Shown: positions 12,151-22,340 of the stretch, one piece after another
How positions within the stretch are numbered: position 1 is the first letter of the stretch
Layout of the letters: every line of letters starts with the position of its first letter
Assembly (NCBI RefSeq): GCF_019279795.1
Contig: NC_056743.1
Location: 930,088,694-930,152,693 of the forward strand
Direction of reading: 5' to 3'
DNA length: 64,000 nucleotides
From: Protopterus annectens
Lineage: Eukaryota; Chordata; Ceratodontiformes; Protopteridae
Position numbers and translations under genes: made by a program
Notes under the pieces: generated by a model
What the model was told of the DNA's origin: nothing
Seen by the model: only the letters and a program-made list of their open reading frames with translations
The model's database searches: none

Positions 12151-12260
12151 AGTTGATTTGGAGTATTTTACACATGTTCAGGTACGGATATTAATGATGT
12201 ATGAATAGAGAGGGTTTTTTACATGTGTATTTTATAATTTGATGTTCATGTAGTTTTAGG

Positions 12261-12644
12261 GGGTGTATATTACGTTATTAAACTTTTAAAAGTTTGAACG
12301 TCATATGGTCGACACCATATGATCGAACTTTTAAAACTTTGGACGTTTCAACGGAGATCACCATACAGTGCGGAATGGGAAGACTTCCCTTTCCTGCACT
12401 GTACTGCGATCTTGGAGTTGGCATATTTAAAGACCGGGGGTGTGGGGGTGCAGAGGGGGCTTGCCCCCTGCTTAAAACAGGTAGTTTTTTTTCTGTTTAT
12501 TTTTGTTTTTAAGCCTTTCGAACTTTTAAAAGTTCGATCATATGGCTTCGACCATATGACGTTCGAACTTTTAAAAGTTCAATCATATGGCTTCGACCAT
12601 ATGATGTTCGAACTTTTAAAAGTTCGATAAAGTAATATACATCC
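12261..12644. mobile_element. 384-bp non-autonomous DNA transposon (MITE) in PLE-A 3' UTR
   Basis: Terminal inverted repeats GGGTGTATATTAC and (reverse complement of the right end) GGATGTATATTAC, followed on both sides by AACTTTTAAAAGTT. It is flanked by AGTTTTAGG (12252-12260) and AGTTTTGGG (12645-12653), a 9-bp duplication with one change. The uninterrupted left PLE arm has a single AGTTTTAGG at the corresponding place (5110-5120, reverse strand), which proves the insertion. It carries several palindromes (CGAACTTTTAAAAGTTCG and CATATGG..TCGA..CCATATG) plus an internal hairpin at 12366-12400. No transposase frame. Superfamily not assigned; a 9-bp TSD would fit Mutator-like or, if 8 bp, hAT. 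Confidence 0.8.
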
Positions 12645-12847
12645 AGTTTTGGGTGTGTGAACAACTTGATGGCATTGTCTTTTAATTAGTGCTTTTTAAA
12701 TGCTGGCTTTAGTTTTTATATGATTTATACATTCTTTTATGTTTAGCTTCTGGGGTAAATGCCTTTGGTTCGTTTACTTGATTTAATTAATTGGATAATT
12801 GTTTAATTTTTGATTGAGGATTTGCCTTGGGTTATAAAATCCCTGTG

Positions 12848-12900
12848 GTTTGTTCTGAGGAAGTCCTGTTAACCAAAGGGTGAAAGTACTTAACTGATTT
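12848..12900 (+). ncRNA. Hammerhead ribozyme core, PLE-A right arm
   Basis: CTGAGGA (12855-12861), then AGTCCTGTTAACCAAAGGGT forming an imperfect stem II, then GAAA, then GTACTTAAC. The CTGANGA...GAAA spacing and the trailing CTTAAC match PLE-C. Stem II has a mismatch (AGGGT against AGGAC in the left arm), so activity is doubtful. Confidence 0.55.
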
Positions 12901-13009
12901 TACATTAATAAAAGTTATTCTTGAGCAGCATACAGCTCTGAAGTCTTTCCACACCGTTGTTTTGTTTCTTGGTTTGTCATGTTGGAATTTAGATTTTTTG
13001 AAAACATAC

Positions 13010-13340
13010 AGTTTTGTGTTTATTCTAAGTTAAAAGTGTATGAGGGTTTTGAAAATCTTTTTTTTTGTGTGTGTTTTCATTAAAGAAAAAAGTCAAGACA
13101 ATGTGAAAGATTCAAATGGAGATTAGAAGCAGCAGCCACATAAGAAATCAGCCTGCTAAACAATAATGTATGCATACTAGCTAAAGGTTGGAAATATACA
13201 TTCAAAAGCAATATCATGTATAACAGGTGGGCGTAAATAGCTTTATCAGAATGGTTACTCTTGTCTATGTTATCATAGAATGTAAATATCTTTACAGGTA
13301 TATAAGAATGCAGAGTATTAAAAAGTGTGGGGTGCAGAAG
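13010..13340. other. Unassigned 330 bp
   Basis: AT-rich sequence between the end of PLE-A and the SINE-like block. The open frame at 13080-13352 on the minus strand has no recognisable motif. ATTTTTTGA at 12993 and at 4770 may be remnants of a PLE-A target duplication. Confidence 0.35.
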
Positions 13341-13580
13341 TTCTGATAGCATAGAGGGCTAACACTGACTACAACCCAGCCAAGCAGAGATCGATTAGCA
13401 GCTCAGGGGACTGACTTCCTTAGTTTTGTGTGAGCCCCAGTCAAAAATTATGATTTGGAGTCTGGGGTGAGTTGGAGGGAACAGTACACCAATGACGGAC
13501 ATGGGGCATTGGGGCGACTGTCAGCGTGAAGCAGGGAAGCAAAGCATCCACCCCCCCCCCCCACAAAAAAAAAAAAAAAA
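13340..13580 (+). repeat. Possible tRNA-derived SINE, copy 2, with C-run and A-tail
   Basis: GATAGCATAGAGGGCTAACACTGACT recalls a pol III A-box (split here as GATAGCATAGAGG and GCTAACACTGACT). GATCGATTAGCAGCTC matches the B-box-like block of copy 1 at 2.88 kb. The unit ends in a C-run and about 18 A residues at 13563-13580, directly before L1-A. A poly-A end and a shared head support a SINE; the body is unassigned. Confidence 0.45.
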
Positions 13581-14312
13581 AGAGCGATGCAGGGTGCAAT
13601 GCTGTAGCAGACTCATTTGGATGGAAATGAGCAGGTGAACCTCACAAAAAGGATTTCAGTGTGGACATCTAGCAGAATGTCAGGGGCAAAGGAAAAGTGG
13701 AGTAATAATACAGATGGTTAGAGTAGAGGGGAAATATTAGTAGATTTGTAGTAGTAAAGGGTTACCGGCAAGGGAGAAGTATTACAATGGCATGTACTTA
13801 CATTCCACCTAAAACTACTATTATGGCGCTTAACACAATTTTGGGAGAAATAATCAGATTTGCAATAGTGAAGATGTATTGGGGGCCCAAGAGACAATAT
13901 AACAAATGATTACATATTTCTAAAGAAATATATGAGAATGTTTAGAATGGAACATGTCACTTCATTAGAAGGGACTTGGAATTTACATGTTATCCCCAGA
14001 GGTACAATAACTGGGCCAGAACGGATACAAATAATATCTCACAGCAGCATGTGCATTTAACTGAAAACTTTAACACATATCCAATAACTATTTCAGATCA
14101 TGCACTAATAAATTACTATGGTAAAGATGTAGGATGAAGAAGTAAAACTGAGACAGTGGCACTTTCTAACTTATCTGTTAAAGAGACAGGACTTTATGGA
14201 ATGAGTTGTGGAAATGATTTGGGAAGACTAACTTCTTCGGAAGGTATAGCCTGTGAGTGGAACAAGATGAAAACTGAATTTAAAAACATGGTACAAATAA
14301 AAGAGAAAGATA
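13581..14312 (+). mobile_element. L1-A, segment 1: endonuclease region of a Tx1/L1-like LINE
   Basis: Frames read AMLQQTHLDGNEQVNLTKR, GYRQGRSITMACTYIPPKTT and, near 14095, ISDHALINYY, the end motif of the APE endonuclease. The matching region of L1-C (35311-35697) has MLQEMHLE, GYWQGRRIILACIYILPKTA and GDWNLIF. The linker that follows (ACEWNKMKTEF) stops at the CR1 insertion. 5'-truncated: it starts at the A-run. Confidence 0.75.
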
Positions 14313-15065
14313 GGTTGCAGCCCCCTAAATATGGAAGACGTAATAAGGGATCTGGGGACCCAAGTAGATAGCAATCTCTCCTTTGATAATCACATTGCCA
14401 AAATGATTAGGAAATCCTTCTACGTGGCCCACCTAATCACAAAAGGGGGTTGCATCCAGATCAAGAGAGGTCATTGTGCCCCTCTACGCATCACTCATCA
14501 GACACATCAGAGTACAACACCCCATTTGGGATGTACCTTACAAGACACCTGCAACAGCTGGAAAGACCACAGAAATATCTCACCAAGAGGATCACTGGCC
14601 TCAAACAGATGCCCTATGCAGTTTGACTGAAGAAACTCCAGCTGTGCTCGGTTGCATACCGCCTACTCAAAGGTGATCGCTGCCTGACGTACAATTCCAT
14701 GTCCAACCCAGAACTGGGACATGCTCCATCTTAAAAAAAAAAAAATAGTTCCTCGAGCTACACCCTCTGGGGATCTAAACTTAACCACAACAATAAATAA
14801 GACATGCTGGAGGGGATAGATTCTTGTCCCAGAGACTTCCCATGCTCTGGAACAAGATTCCAATCTACATTAGGCAGAGCTCCTTGCTAAACTTTTCAAG
14901 AGAAACCTTGACGAGTGGATGAGAAACAAAGTTTTCCCCGGGGATAACTTCAATGGCTTTGCTAGACAGAGGCACAGGGAACTAATCTAAGGGGGCAGCG
15001 AAAGCCAACACATTCCGGCTAGGCTTATAAATGCCTTCGGGCAGATAGCCTAGTACCTACCTATG
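14313..15065 (+). mobile_element. CR1 LINE fragment inserted in L1-A
   Basis: The frame at 14331 gives VIRDLGTQVDSNLSFDNHIA, nearly identical to the CR1 at 59-63 kb (VIRDLGTQVDSNLSFDNHVA). Later parts match YKAMSNPEL and the C-terminus in broken frames. The 3' end GGCTTATAAATGCC..GGGCAGATAGCCTAGTA is the same as the CR1 3' end at 59.01-59.07 kb. 5'-truncated within RT, with frameshifts. L1 sequence resumes after it. Confidence 0.85.
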
Positions 15066-15238
15066 AACCTATATGGGAAAAGTAATAGGAATTATTTAGA
15101 GGAGGTTAACAAACACTAAAGTATTGCACAATAAGGGGAATCTCAGAGAACAAAAAGAGGATCAACTGCAAAGAGTTAAAGGGAAAACAAGAGAGTATGC
15201 AGATAATGTGCACGAGTTTAGAAAAGTTACTATTAAAA
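15066..15238 (+). mobile_element. L1-A, segment 2: linker between endonuclease and RT
   Basis: Reads as the Gln/Lys-rich coiled linker also seen in L1-B (30514-30735) and L1-C (34652-34852): GNLREQKEDQLQRVKGKTRE-like, then VHEFRKVTIK. It stops at TATTAAAAAA where DIRS-D begins. The reading frame resumes at 27441 (ATCAACTATTTCTGG), so DIRS-D split one L1. Confidence 0.7.
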
Positions 15239-15240
15239 AA

Positions 15241-15540
15241 GAAGTTATGTACTCACCATAATGTTCCATCTGAGTAGTCCTACTTTATTTGTCTTCAACC
15301 TGTGGGTATCGGATCCATAACGGATGCGAGCCAGCAACTTCACAAGCATCTGCTCTGAGCTCCAAGCTCCTCCCTCTACCCATAATACACCATCATTACC
15401 TTACAACCCTCAGATCGAGTTTGCTCAACGCTACACTAAACAACCCTATCCAAAACACCTTAAACACACAAAATGCCAGCTATGAGCGCTGTCCATATGG
15501 TAAGGCCAGGGGGAAGGTGGGAGGGATGGTTGAAGACAAA
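15241..15540. repeat. Left ITR of DIRS-D
   Basis: Starts GAAGTTATGTACTCACCATA and contains GGTATCGGATCC, AAGCATCTGCTC and ACCCATAATACACCA, all found inverted in the right ITR at 27310-27440. At its inner end GGTTGAAGACAAATGAAGTAG is the first half of the ICR, cut by DIRS-C. Confidence 0.9.
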
Positions 15541-15550
15541 TGAAGTAGAA

Positions 15551-15785
15551 AGTACAGCTGTGTACACTTACCATAAATGTAGATGTTTGAGTGTATTCAC
15601 TGTTGCAGTCATTATATTTGGGTAATCCTGCTGGCAGGTTGCCCTCAGTCGGCCCGAATTCCAAAGTCTTGGGTCCTGCATTAGCTGCTTTCGCCCCTTC
15701 CCTGACGTCAGGGGTATAAAAGATGTGGCCGACTCCACTTTCTTTAGTTTTTCTTGCCCCAGATGTCAGGTGCCCCCTAAAAGGG
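15551..15785. repeat. Left ITR of DIRS-C
   Basis: Inverted copy of 21115-21298. It contains CCCTGACGTCAGGGGTATAAAAGATG, i.e. a CRE-like TGACGTCA followed by a TATA-like TATAAAAG. In the right ITR the same block faces gag on the minus strand and could be the promoter (inference). Confidence 0.85.
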
Positions 15786-15795
15786 GAACCAAAAT

Positions 15796-15800
<5 letters not shown>

Positions 15801-15851
<51 letters not shown>
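15801..15851. repeat. (TA)n microsatellite
   Basis: About 25 uninterrupted TA units between the left ITR and ICR of DIRS-C. It creates artificial IYIYIY open frames on both strands. Confidence 0.98.
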
Positions 15852-15854
<3 letters not shown>

Positions 15855-15984
15855 AATAAATACATGCACCAGTATAAACTTTACTTTCATCTACATACAA
15901 ATACACCACATAGGTTGTATAAATCAGAGAAGGAAAGATAGGTTCCATCAGAAGAAAGGGGGATGGCGGGTGGGTAACCTGGAC

Positions 15985-16085
15985 TGCAACAGTGAATACA
16001 CTTGAACATCTACATTTATGGTAAGTGTACACAACTGTACTATGTTCTTCGTGTTTCACTGTTGTAGTCATTACATTTGGGTAGA
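15985..16085. repeat. ICR of DIRS-C
   Basis: ACTGCAACAGTGAATACACTTGAACATC...GTAAGTGTACAC is the reverse complement of the left ITR tip (15567-15620). ATGTTCTTCGTGTTTCACTG...CATTTGGGT is the reverse complement of the right tip (21255-21298). Both tips meet at ACTGTAC/TATGTTC, the expected circle junction. Confidence 0.9.
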
Positions 16086-16114
16086 GTCCCAAAGTTATGG
16101 ATGGGAGGCTGGAG

Positions 16115-17260
16115 CTAAATAGCATTAGGACTGGCTATGAGGCCCTGCAGAACTGCAGTGGCAAAGCCTGCCCTGGATTTAGAGTAGAGTGGCAGATGAT
16201 AGTGCTTTGTGAAGGTGTGCACTGAACTCCAAGTAGCAGCCTCTAAAATGTCCTTGGTTGGTACTCTCCTGAGAAAGGCTGCTGAAGTGGCTGCAGCTCT
16301 GGCTGAATGTGGCCTAATGTCCTTAGGCACTGGCTTGCCATGGTGTAAGTAGCAGAAACAAATGCAGTGGCCTATCCACTTTGAAATAGTCTGCTTTGAG
16401 ATAGCATTTCCTTGTGATCCTGCAGCATATGAAACTAGTAATTGCTCTGTCTTTCTGAAAAGTTTGGTTCTGTCCAAGAAGAATCTAAGCTGTGTACGTC
16501 CAAAGAATGCAGAATTCTCTCCCCCTTGTTCTGTGGATTTGGATAAAATGTTGGCAGATGAATAGTTTGGTTAAGAGCCACACTGGACACCACCTTAGGC
16601 ATAAATGTTGGGTTTATCCTCAGAGACCCCCTGTCTGGACAAAAAATGATAAAAGGTTCCACAGCCATGAGTGCCTGTAGCTCTGAAACTCGTCTTGCGG
16701 AAGTTATTGCTAGGAGCAGGGCTGTTTTCCAAGATAAAAACTTTATATCAGCAGTAACAGCTGTCTCAAAAGGAGGCAGGGTGAGTTTTTCCAAGACATA
16801 GTTGAGGTCCCATGCAGGCAATGGTGATCTCCTTGGAGGCCTTAAATTTTTGGCTCCTCTGAGGTACTGTTTTAATAAGGGATGAGAAAAGATTGGTGGT
16901 TCTGTATTGTAATGAGCCGAAATGGCAGAGTCATGAATTCTAATAGATGAAAAAGATAGGCCTTTGTCCAGCATCTCAGTTTAGTACTTCAAAATCTGAG
17001 GAATATTTGGCACAGCTGCATCAGTTCCTTGTGCCTGGTTCCAAGCACAGAATCTCTTCCATTTTCCAGCATAAGATTATCCAGTACTAGGCCTTCTGGC
17101 CTCCAAAATGACATCCATCACAGCTTTACTGAGAGGTGTGTTTTGTATGACTACATTATCTGCCATGCTGCCAGGTTTAAAGTCCTGAGTTGGCTGTGCA
17201 GGATCTGATTGTTTTGCTGGGACAGATGAGGTATTTGAGGTAAGGTCCAAGCTGGGCATT
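16115..17260 (-). pseudogene. Tyrosine recombinase pseudogene of DIRS-C
   Basis: 17077-17259 and 16435-16974 hold the N-terminal helices (LSFSSIRIHDSAIS) and the first catalytic Arg (ITSARRVSELQAL). 16115-16477 holds the C-terminal catalytic part: SKWIGHCI, PHSARAAATSAAF (HxxR) and AATWSSVHTFTKHYHL with the candidate nucleophile Tyr. The two large frames overlap but are out of phase near 16.45 kb, so one indel separates otherwise well-kept halves. Role: integration of the circular cDNA at a short matching core. Confidence 0.85.
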
Positions 17261-17320
17261 GAGACAAGTTCTTTAGGATTGGAAACCAGTACTGGCGGGG
17301 CCAGTCTGGGGCAATCAGTA

Positions 17321-19236
17321 TCATTTTTGGCTTCTCCTGTCTGACCTTTTAGGAGGACCTTGCGGAGGAGAGGCAGTGGGGGAAAGGTATATACCGATAG
17401 GTTTTTCTAGGTGAATGATAGGATGTCCACTTTCCATGCTTGTCTGTGATAAGTCCTTGTGCAGAATCTTTTTAGTTGGTAGTTGTGAGGGGAGACAAAT
17501 AGATCTATGAACAGGCATCCCCATTTCCTTGTTATCATGCTGAAGACATGTGGATCCAGCTGCCACTCGTGGGGATCCATAAGGTTTCTGCTTAGTTTGT
17601 CTGCCAGAGTATTTTTCCTTCCTGGCTGGAATTGTGCCTGCAGATGTACTTGGCAAGTTAATGCTGTGTCCCACAAAGTCATGGCTAGTCTGCAAAGGGG
17701 GTAAGAATGTGTGTCCCCTGCTTGTTTATATACCACATAACCGTGGTGTTGTCTGTCTTTATCAGTAGTTGTCTCGGATGAAGTAGGTCCTGGAAGGCTG
17801 TCAGGGCATTCTGAGCAGCTAGCATCTCTTTTTGATTGATATGTAGATGCATATGGGTTGAGGACCATGTGCCCTGAATGCATCTTCCTGCCATGTGGGT
17901 CCCCCAGGAATAATCTGATGCATCTGTTGTTAGTGTCTGCCTGGCTGGGGGTAATGTGAATGGCTGTCCCTTGATTTGGTGACAAGCCTTTGCCCACCAT
18001 CGAAACTCCTGTTGTAATAATCTGAATGGAAGGAATAATCTGATGCATCTGTTGTTAGTGTCTGCCTGGCTGGGGGTAATGTGAATGGCTGTCCCTTGAT
18101 TTGGTGACAAGCCTTTGCCCACCATCAAAACTCCTGTTGTAGGCAGGGAATGAGAGCAATCATTGTTTCCAGGCTGTGGCAATGCTGAGTTCAAACACTT
18201 TTTAGGTACCATTGAAGTTTCCTCATATGCAGTCTTGCATATGGAATTAGTAGGATGCAGGATGCCATGAAGACCAAAGCCTGCAGAATTTTTCTTGCAG
18301 ATAACTGGGCCTTTGTTGCCAACATTTTGAAATAGGTAGTTAGATGCCTTTGCTTGCCTGGCGTGAGATAAGCCATCTAGGCAGTTGTACTTAAGCTTGC
18401 ACCCAGGAATATTATCTCTTGAGAGGGTACTAGTTTTGATTTCTTTTCGTTGACTGTGTACCCTAGGCATGTTAGAAGTCTTTTCACAAATGCCAGATGC
18501 TGTAAAAGAATGTCCTTGTTCCTGCTTGAATTAGACACTCGTCCAAGTAAGGATATATTTGTATTCCTCTGTCTGTAGAATGCAATTACTGGTGCCAGGC
18601 ACTTTGTAAAGACCCTGGGCACAGTAGATAAGCCAAAGAGCAGTGCAGAGAATTGGTAATGCATTGAGCCAGCCTTGAATCGGAGGTATCTTCTGCATGA
18701 TTGTCTGACTGGGACATGCAGGTATGTCTCTTTTAGATCTAAAGTCAGAAGCCAAGCGTTCTTGCCCAGCATGGGCAGAAGCTGCTGCAAAGTTATCATC
18801 TTAAATTTTGGTATATCCAGGAATGTGTTCAGAATAGATAGGTCCAGTATTGGTCTCCAGGCTTGTCCTTTCTGGGTACCAAAACCAGTCGAGTAAAATC
18901 CTTGTCCCTATTCTTGCTCTGGTACTTGTTGAATGGCCCCCATGTCCATGAGGGATGAGACTTGTTTTTGTGCCTCTGCCCATTGATTTGTTTTGGCAGA
19001 TCTGGCCAGCCATTTGCCTTGGCAGGGTATGGAAATGAAACTTGTACCCTTGTGACACGATATTTAGAACCCACTTGTCCTGGGTTATTAATGTGCCAAT
19101 TTTGAGAAAAAAGTGCTAATTTTTCCCCTAAGGGTGCTGCCAGAAGATAAGCGCTTGGTGCAGGCAGGGGGAAGTCAATGGGACTGTTTCCTGTATGGTT
19201 GTGATTTGTCGTCTCCAACTTTGGAGGTAGAAGCAC
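17321..19236 (-). pseudogene. RT-RNase H pseudogene of DIRS-C
   Basis: RT core in 18377-18799: LLTLDLKETYLHVPVRQS (motif A region, first Asp present) and SALLFGLSTVPRVFTKC. The active-site loop near 18545 reads YPYLDEC in another frame, so the second Asp of YLDD is Glu. RNase H in 17407-18048: TTDASDYSWGTHMAG (first Asp kept), LIKTDNTTVMWYINKQG and NTLADKLSRNL. A 125-bp tandem duplication (17906-18155) and several indels break the frame. Confidence 0.85.
17906..18155. repeat. 125-bp tandem duplication inside DIRS-C RNase H
   Basis: AGGAATAATCTGATGCATC starts at 17906 and again at 18031, and about 110 following bases match with a single difference (ACCATCGAAAC against ACCATCAAAAC). 125 is not a multiple of three, so the duplication shifts the frame within RNase H. 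Confidence 0.95.
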
Positions 19237-19361
19237 CCCATTGCTTTGACCTGTAGGAACCTTGCGCCTGGGATCTGCTTCTAGGGCGTCTGGATCTGCC
19301 CCTTTGAGGTCTGTCTGACACAGGAAAGGACCAATTCTTTGTAGGCCAGTGTCTACTAAAC

Positions 19362-20956
19362 CTAGGTGGCTGTACTTGTAAAAAAATCTTTGACAGTTTG
19401 CATAGATTTAGCTTTGTCCTCCATTTTCTTTAACACCTCCTCTGCCTTAACACCAAACAAAGTATTATGCTGTAAAGGTGCATCTAATAATTTAACTTTG
19501 ACATGATCAGGCAGATTTTGTTCCTTTAACCAAGCATGCCTCCAAATTACGGAATCCATAACTGCGGCCCTGCAGGAGGCCTCCAAAGAATCAAAACCAC
19601 ATTGCAAAGTATGCTTTCCAACTTGTTCAGCTGCATGCAATAAATCCTGCAGTTCCTTGTTTTCTGCACATTCAGAGTTTAATAATATTTTCTGTTTAAG
19701 CAATGCCATGACATGTTGCTGATATTTGAGCATATGAACCTGACAGTTTAAGGCCCTTATAGCCAAGGTAGCAGATGTGTAAACCTTTTTCCCCCATTTA
19801 TCCAGTGCTCTAGAATCTGTCAGAGGGGGTAGGGTTTTTTGCAGCGGAAGCCTTAACTCCTTTGGGACCCTGTGAAATAGTTTCTGGGTCTGCAGCAGGG
19901 TTTTTAAAAAGGAATTTATGAGAGTCAGGAACCCTGTAATATCTGTCAGGCTTAACAGGAGCTGGAGGGTAAGGAGTCAGGGGTAAGACTAGACTCTAAA
20001 ACACATCATCTACAATATCTAACACAGGTGAAATAGCTAGTGGCCTGTGTTGCGGTAGTAAAAGGAAATCCCTGAGCCTCTTTTTAGATTTTGAAAAATC
20101 TTGGCTCTCCCAGTGGAAATGCTCCCTCATGGTATGCAATGTTTCCCCAAAGAATAGTCCTCTGGAGGAGAAGCTGAAGGTATAGAGTCTTCAGCATCAG
20201 AATCCTCATAAGGGGGAAGAGAATATTTCTGATCAGAAGAGGAATCAGAAGAAATAGAAACCTGATCTGAAGATTCATAGTCAGTCTCTTGTCTAGGCCT
20301 CTTATCAGGAGGGGATGGGAACCCCTGATCAAGGTAATTAAGTCTTCGGCCATTTTGAGCATCTGTTTTTTGGGCATAGAGGCCTGTCCACGTGGCTCTT
20401 GAGTTTGTTTCTTTGCTTTCTTTGCCTTTGAAGCTGAGGTTGGTTTAATGTAAAGATGTTTAGGTCTGAATACACCCTCAGAAGCCGGTGCCTGCTCAGC
20501 GGCTCCAGAACCATCTGAAGGAATAGTATCCGAGGCTCCCAATACCTTGAGTTTCCAGCGGCATGGCCGACTCCACGTGGGAGTCAGTAGCGCCTGCGAC
20601 TCTAAAGTAGCAGGCGTCAGGGGCTATGAAAGCGCCTCACTGAGAATCGGCGAACTGGCAACTGGGCTTAGGAGAAGCTTTGTCATCTGTTTTGGGCCTC
20701 TGTTGTCTCTCTCTCGTTTTCTTTGCGTTTTTTTTTTGTGAACTCCGGAAGTCGGATGGCTATCCGACGACATTTCTGGATAATTAAACCGGCGTCCAAA
20801 ATAGTTTAAAGCAAAATCATACTGACGTTTAATAGTGCGTTGGTTAAATCTAGCACAAAACCGACAACCAGCAACGTTGTGATCCAGGGCCAAGGCAAAG
20901 AATACAGTAAGAATGAAAGTCCTTATGAGGTTATTTGCTTTCCACAAGAAACACAA
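19362..20956 (-). pseudogene. gag pseudogene of DIRS-C
   Basis: 19362-19766 (134 codons) has LDSVIWRHAWLKEQNLPDHV-type helical sequence and DAPLQHNTLFGVKAEEVLKK, the C-terminal gag region seen in the other copies (NAPYDSSSLFGKAVSD in DIRS-D). 20084-20542 is the charged middle. 20624-20956 has a CRFCARFN Cys module that may be the decayed N-terminal zinc-binding region. Broken at several places. Confidence 0.7.
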
Positions 20957-21114
20957 TTATTAACGTTTTCTGACATCGGTCTGGAGCAAGAAAAAAGTTT
21001 CCCCAATGGGGTACTTAGATTTATTGAAGACTTCGGATCTGAAACTCGAACACAAAAATCTCAGGAGTCGGCCGACCAGCACTTGCGAACTGCTTCTGCT
21101 TCGGGCACTGCACG

Positions 21115-21298
21115 GTAAGAAAGACTAAAGAAAATGGCGTAGGCCACATCTTTTATACCCCTGACGACCTGACGTCAGGGAAGGGGTGACAGCAGCCGAT
21201 GCAGGACCCAAGACTTTGGAATTCAGGCCGACTGAGGGCAACCCTGCCAGCAGGATTACCCAAATGTAATGACTGCAACAGTGAAACAGGAAGAACAT
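21115..21298. repeat. Right ITR of DIRS-C
   Basis: Inverted partner of 15551-15785. Compared with the left copy the TGACGTCA block is expanded (CCCTGACGACCTGACGTCAGG). It abuts DIRS-D sequence CTACTCAGATGG at 21299. Confidence 0.85.
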
Positions 21299-21400
21299 CT
21301 ACTCAGATGGAACGTTATGGTGAGTACATAACTTTGTTATCTGAAGTAGTTTACTTTGATTTGATCTTCAACCTTTGGGACAGAGTCCCAATCTACTAAA
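21299..21400. repeat. ICR of DIRS-D (right part)
   Basis: CTACTCAGATGGAACGTTATGG...GTACATAAC is complementary to the left ITR tip (15241-15280). GTTATCTGAAGTAGTTTAC...GATCTTCAACC is complementary to the right tip (27395-27440). The junction at 21326-21342 is itself an inverted repeat, CATAAC-TTT-GTTATC. Confidence 0.9.
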
Positions 21401-21479
21401 CACCTGGGTGGCCCTCATGGAAGGATATTCCAGAGCACTGTGGAACCAAAGGATGCTCTCCTTCAAGAAATCAAATCCA

Positions 21480-22340
21480 ACTTATAGTGAGAAATAAAGG
21501 TATGAGATGAGGACCAAGTTAGTCACAGAAAAAATGCTGCCTAAGGATACTCTCGATCAAAAAGCCGCAGAAGTTGCCATGGACCTTGTCGAGTGAGCTC
21601 TAACCTGACCCGGAGGAGAAAAACCTTTATCCTTGTAGATCTGAAGGATACATAGAAAGATCCACACCTTGCAATGGCCACCTTGGAAAAAGGTTTACCC
21701 AAAAAAGGTATAAAAAATGACACAAACAACTGGCCAGATTTACCAAAAGTTTTGTTCCTGTGCAAATAGAACCATAACTGTCTATGAACATCCAGCAAAT
21801 GCAATTTGTATTCAATTTTGTTTGTAAAATTTGGAAAGAAAACAGGTAAATTGATAGTTTGACTAATATTAGCCTCAGATGCTACTTTTGGGAGAAAAAA
21901 AAGAATGGTGCGAAAAGCAACCCTGTCCTTATGGAAAACCATGTATGGGACCTTGACAGACAATGCCTCAAGTTCTGAAATCCTCCTAGCCGAAGTGATA
22001 GCCAATAGGAAAGCCGTCTTCCAAGACAAAAACTTAAGATCTGCGGTTGCTGCAGGTTCAAATGGAGGGGCAACCAACACCTGTACCATAGCAAGGTCCC
22101 ACGGGGGGATGGCATTTTTGACCGGAGGACTTAAGAGGAGGGTACCTTTGATAAAGGCTTTGCACAACCTGGAAGAGGCCAAAGAAGCAGAGATCTCACC
22201 AATGTGAAATGAGAAATGGCGGCTAGTTGAACCTTGACCGTAGATGAGCTAGACCCTTGTTGAAAAATATTTGCCAAAAAGTCAAGAAAGATCTGCTCCG
22301 CTACTGAAGGATTCCGAGACCACTCGTAAGGCATCAGAAT
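21480..22340 (-). pseudogene. Tyrosine recombinase pseudogene of DIRS-D
   Basis: 21541-22182 (213 codons) spans LLLSPPVKNAIPPWDLAMV, catalytic Arg in ITSARRISELEAL, LLDVHRQLWFYLHRNKTF and SKVAIAR. The HxxR motif (AHSTRSMATSAAF) is present near 21580 but in another frame, so an indel lies just before it. 22131-22334 adds the N-terminal helix (SSSSTVKVQLAAIS). Lies directly downstream of RNase H. Confidence 0.85.

Larger units (their letters stand above)
11610..12988 (+). mobile_element. PLE-A right arm (3' part of a Penelope-like element)
   Basis: Translation from 11670 gives KCGNC...C..C, then VDLALCGLCSAF, a decayed GIY-YIG start, then DDRNALLRHLKGNPTH and KFFVTDQVSLG...KWQLKTNATQASGLNENVSV, colinear with the PLE-C endonuclease ORF. 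The 3' UTR (12120-12960) is an inverted copy of the left arm, interrupted by a MITE at 12261-12644. It ends with a hammerhead core and about 45 nt not present on the left arm (ACACCGTTG...GGAATTT). Several stops: dead. Confidence 0.8.
15551..21298 (-). mobile_element. DIRS-C, complete DIRS-like element nested in DIRS-D
   Basis: Left ITR 15551-15785 and right ITR 21115-21298 are inverted copies (GGGTAATCCTGCTGGCAG, CCAAAGTCTTGGGTCCTGCA, CCCTGACGTCAGG...GGTATAAAAGATG). The ICR at 15985-16085 joins complements of both outer tips (GTAAGTGTACACAACTGTAC to ATGTTCTTCGTGTTTCAC). The order from the right is gag, RT-RNase H, YR. Insertion cut the DIRS-D ICR between GAAGTAG and CTACTCAGATGG without a TSD. 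A (TA)n run separates ITR and ICR. ORFs are frameshifted. Confidence 0.9.

Noticed and set aside
12281-12630. Regular palindromic repeats considered as a CRISPR-like or satellite array
   Set aside because: They lie within a MITE with TIRs and TSD, are few in number, have no uniform spacers, and the setting is a vertebrate genome.
15241-15540. Solo LTR or separate short element left of DIRS-C
   Set aside because: It pairs as an inverted repeat with 27310-27440, and its inner end completes the ICR at 21299, so it is the left ITR of DIRS-D.
15446-16125. Frames with IYIYIYIY repeats on both strands
   Set aside because: Translation of the (TA)n microsatellite.
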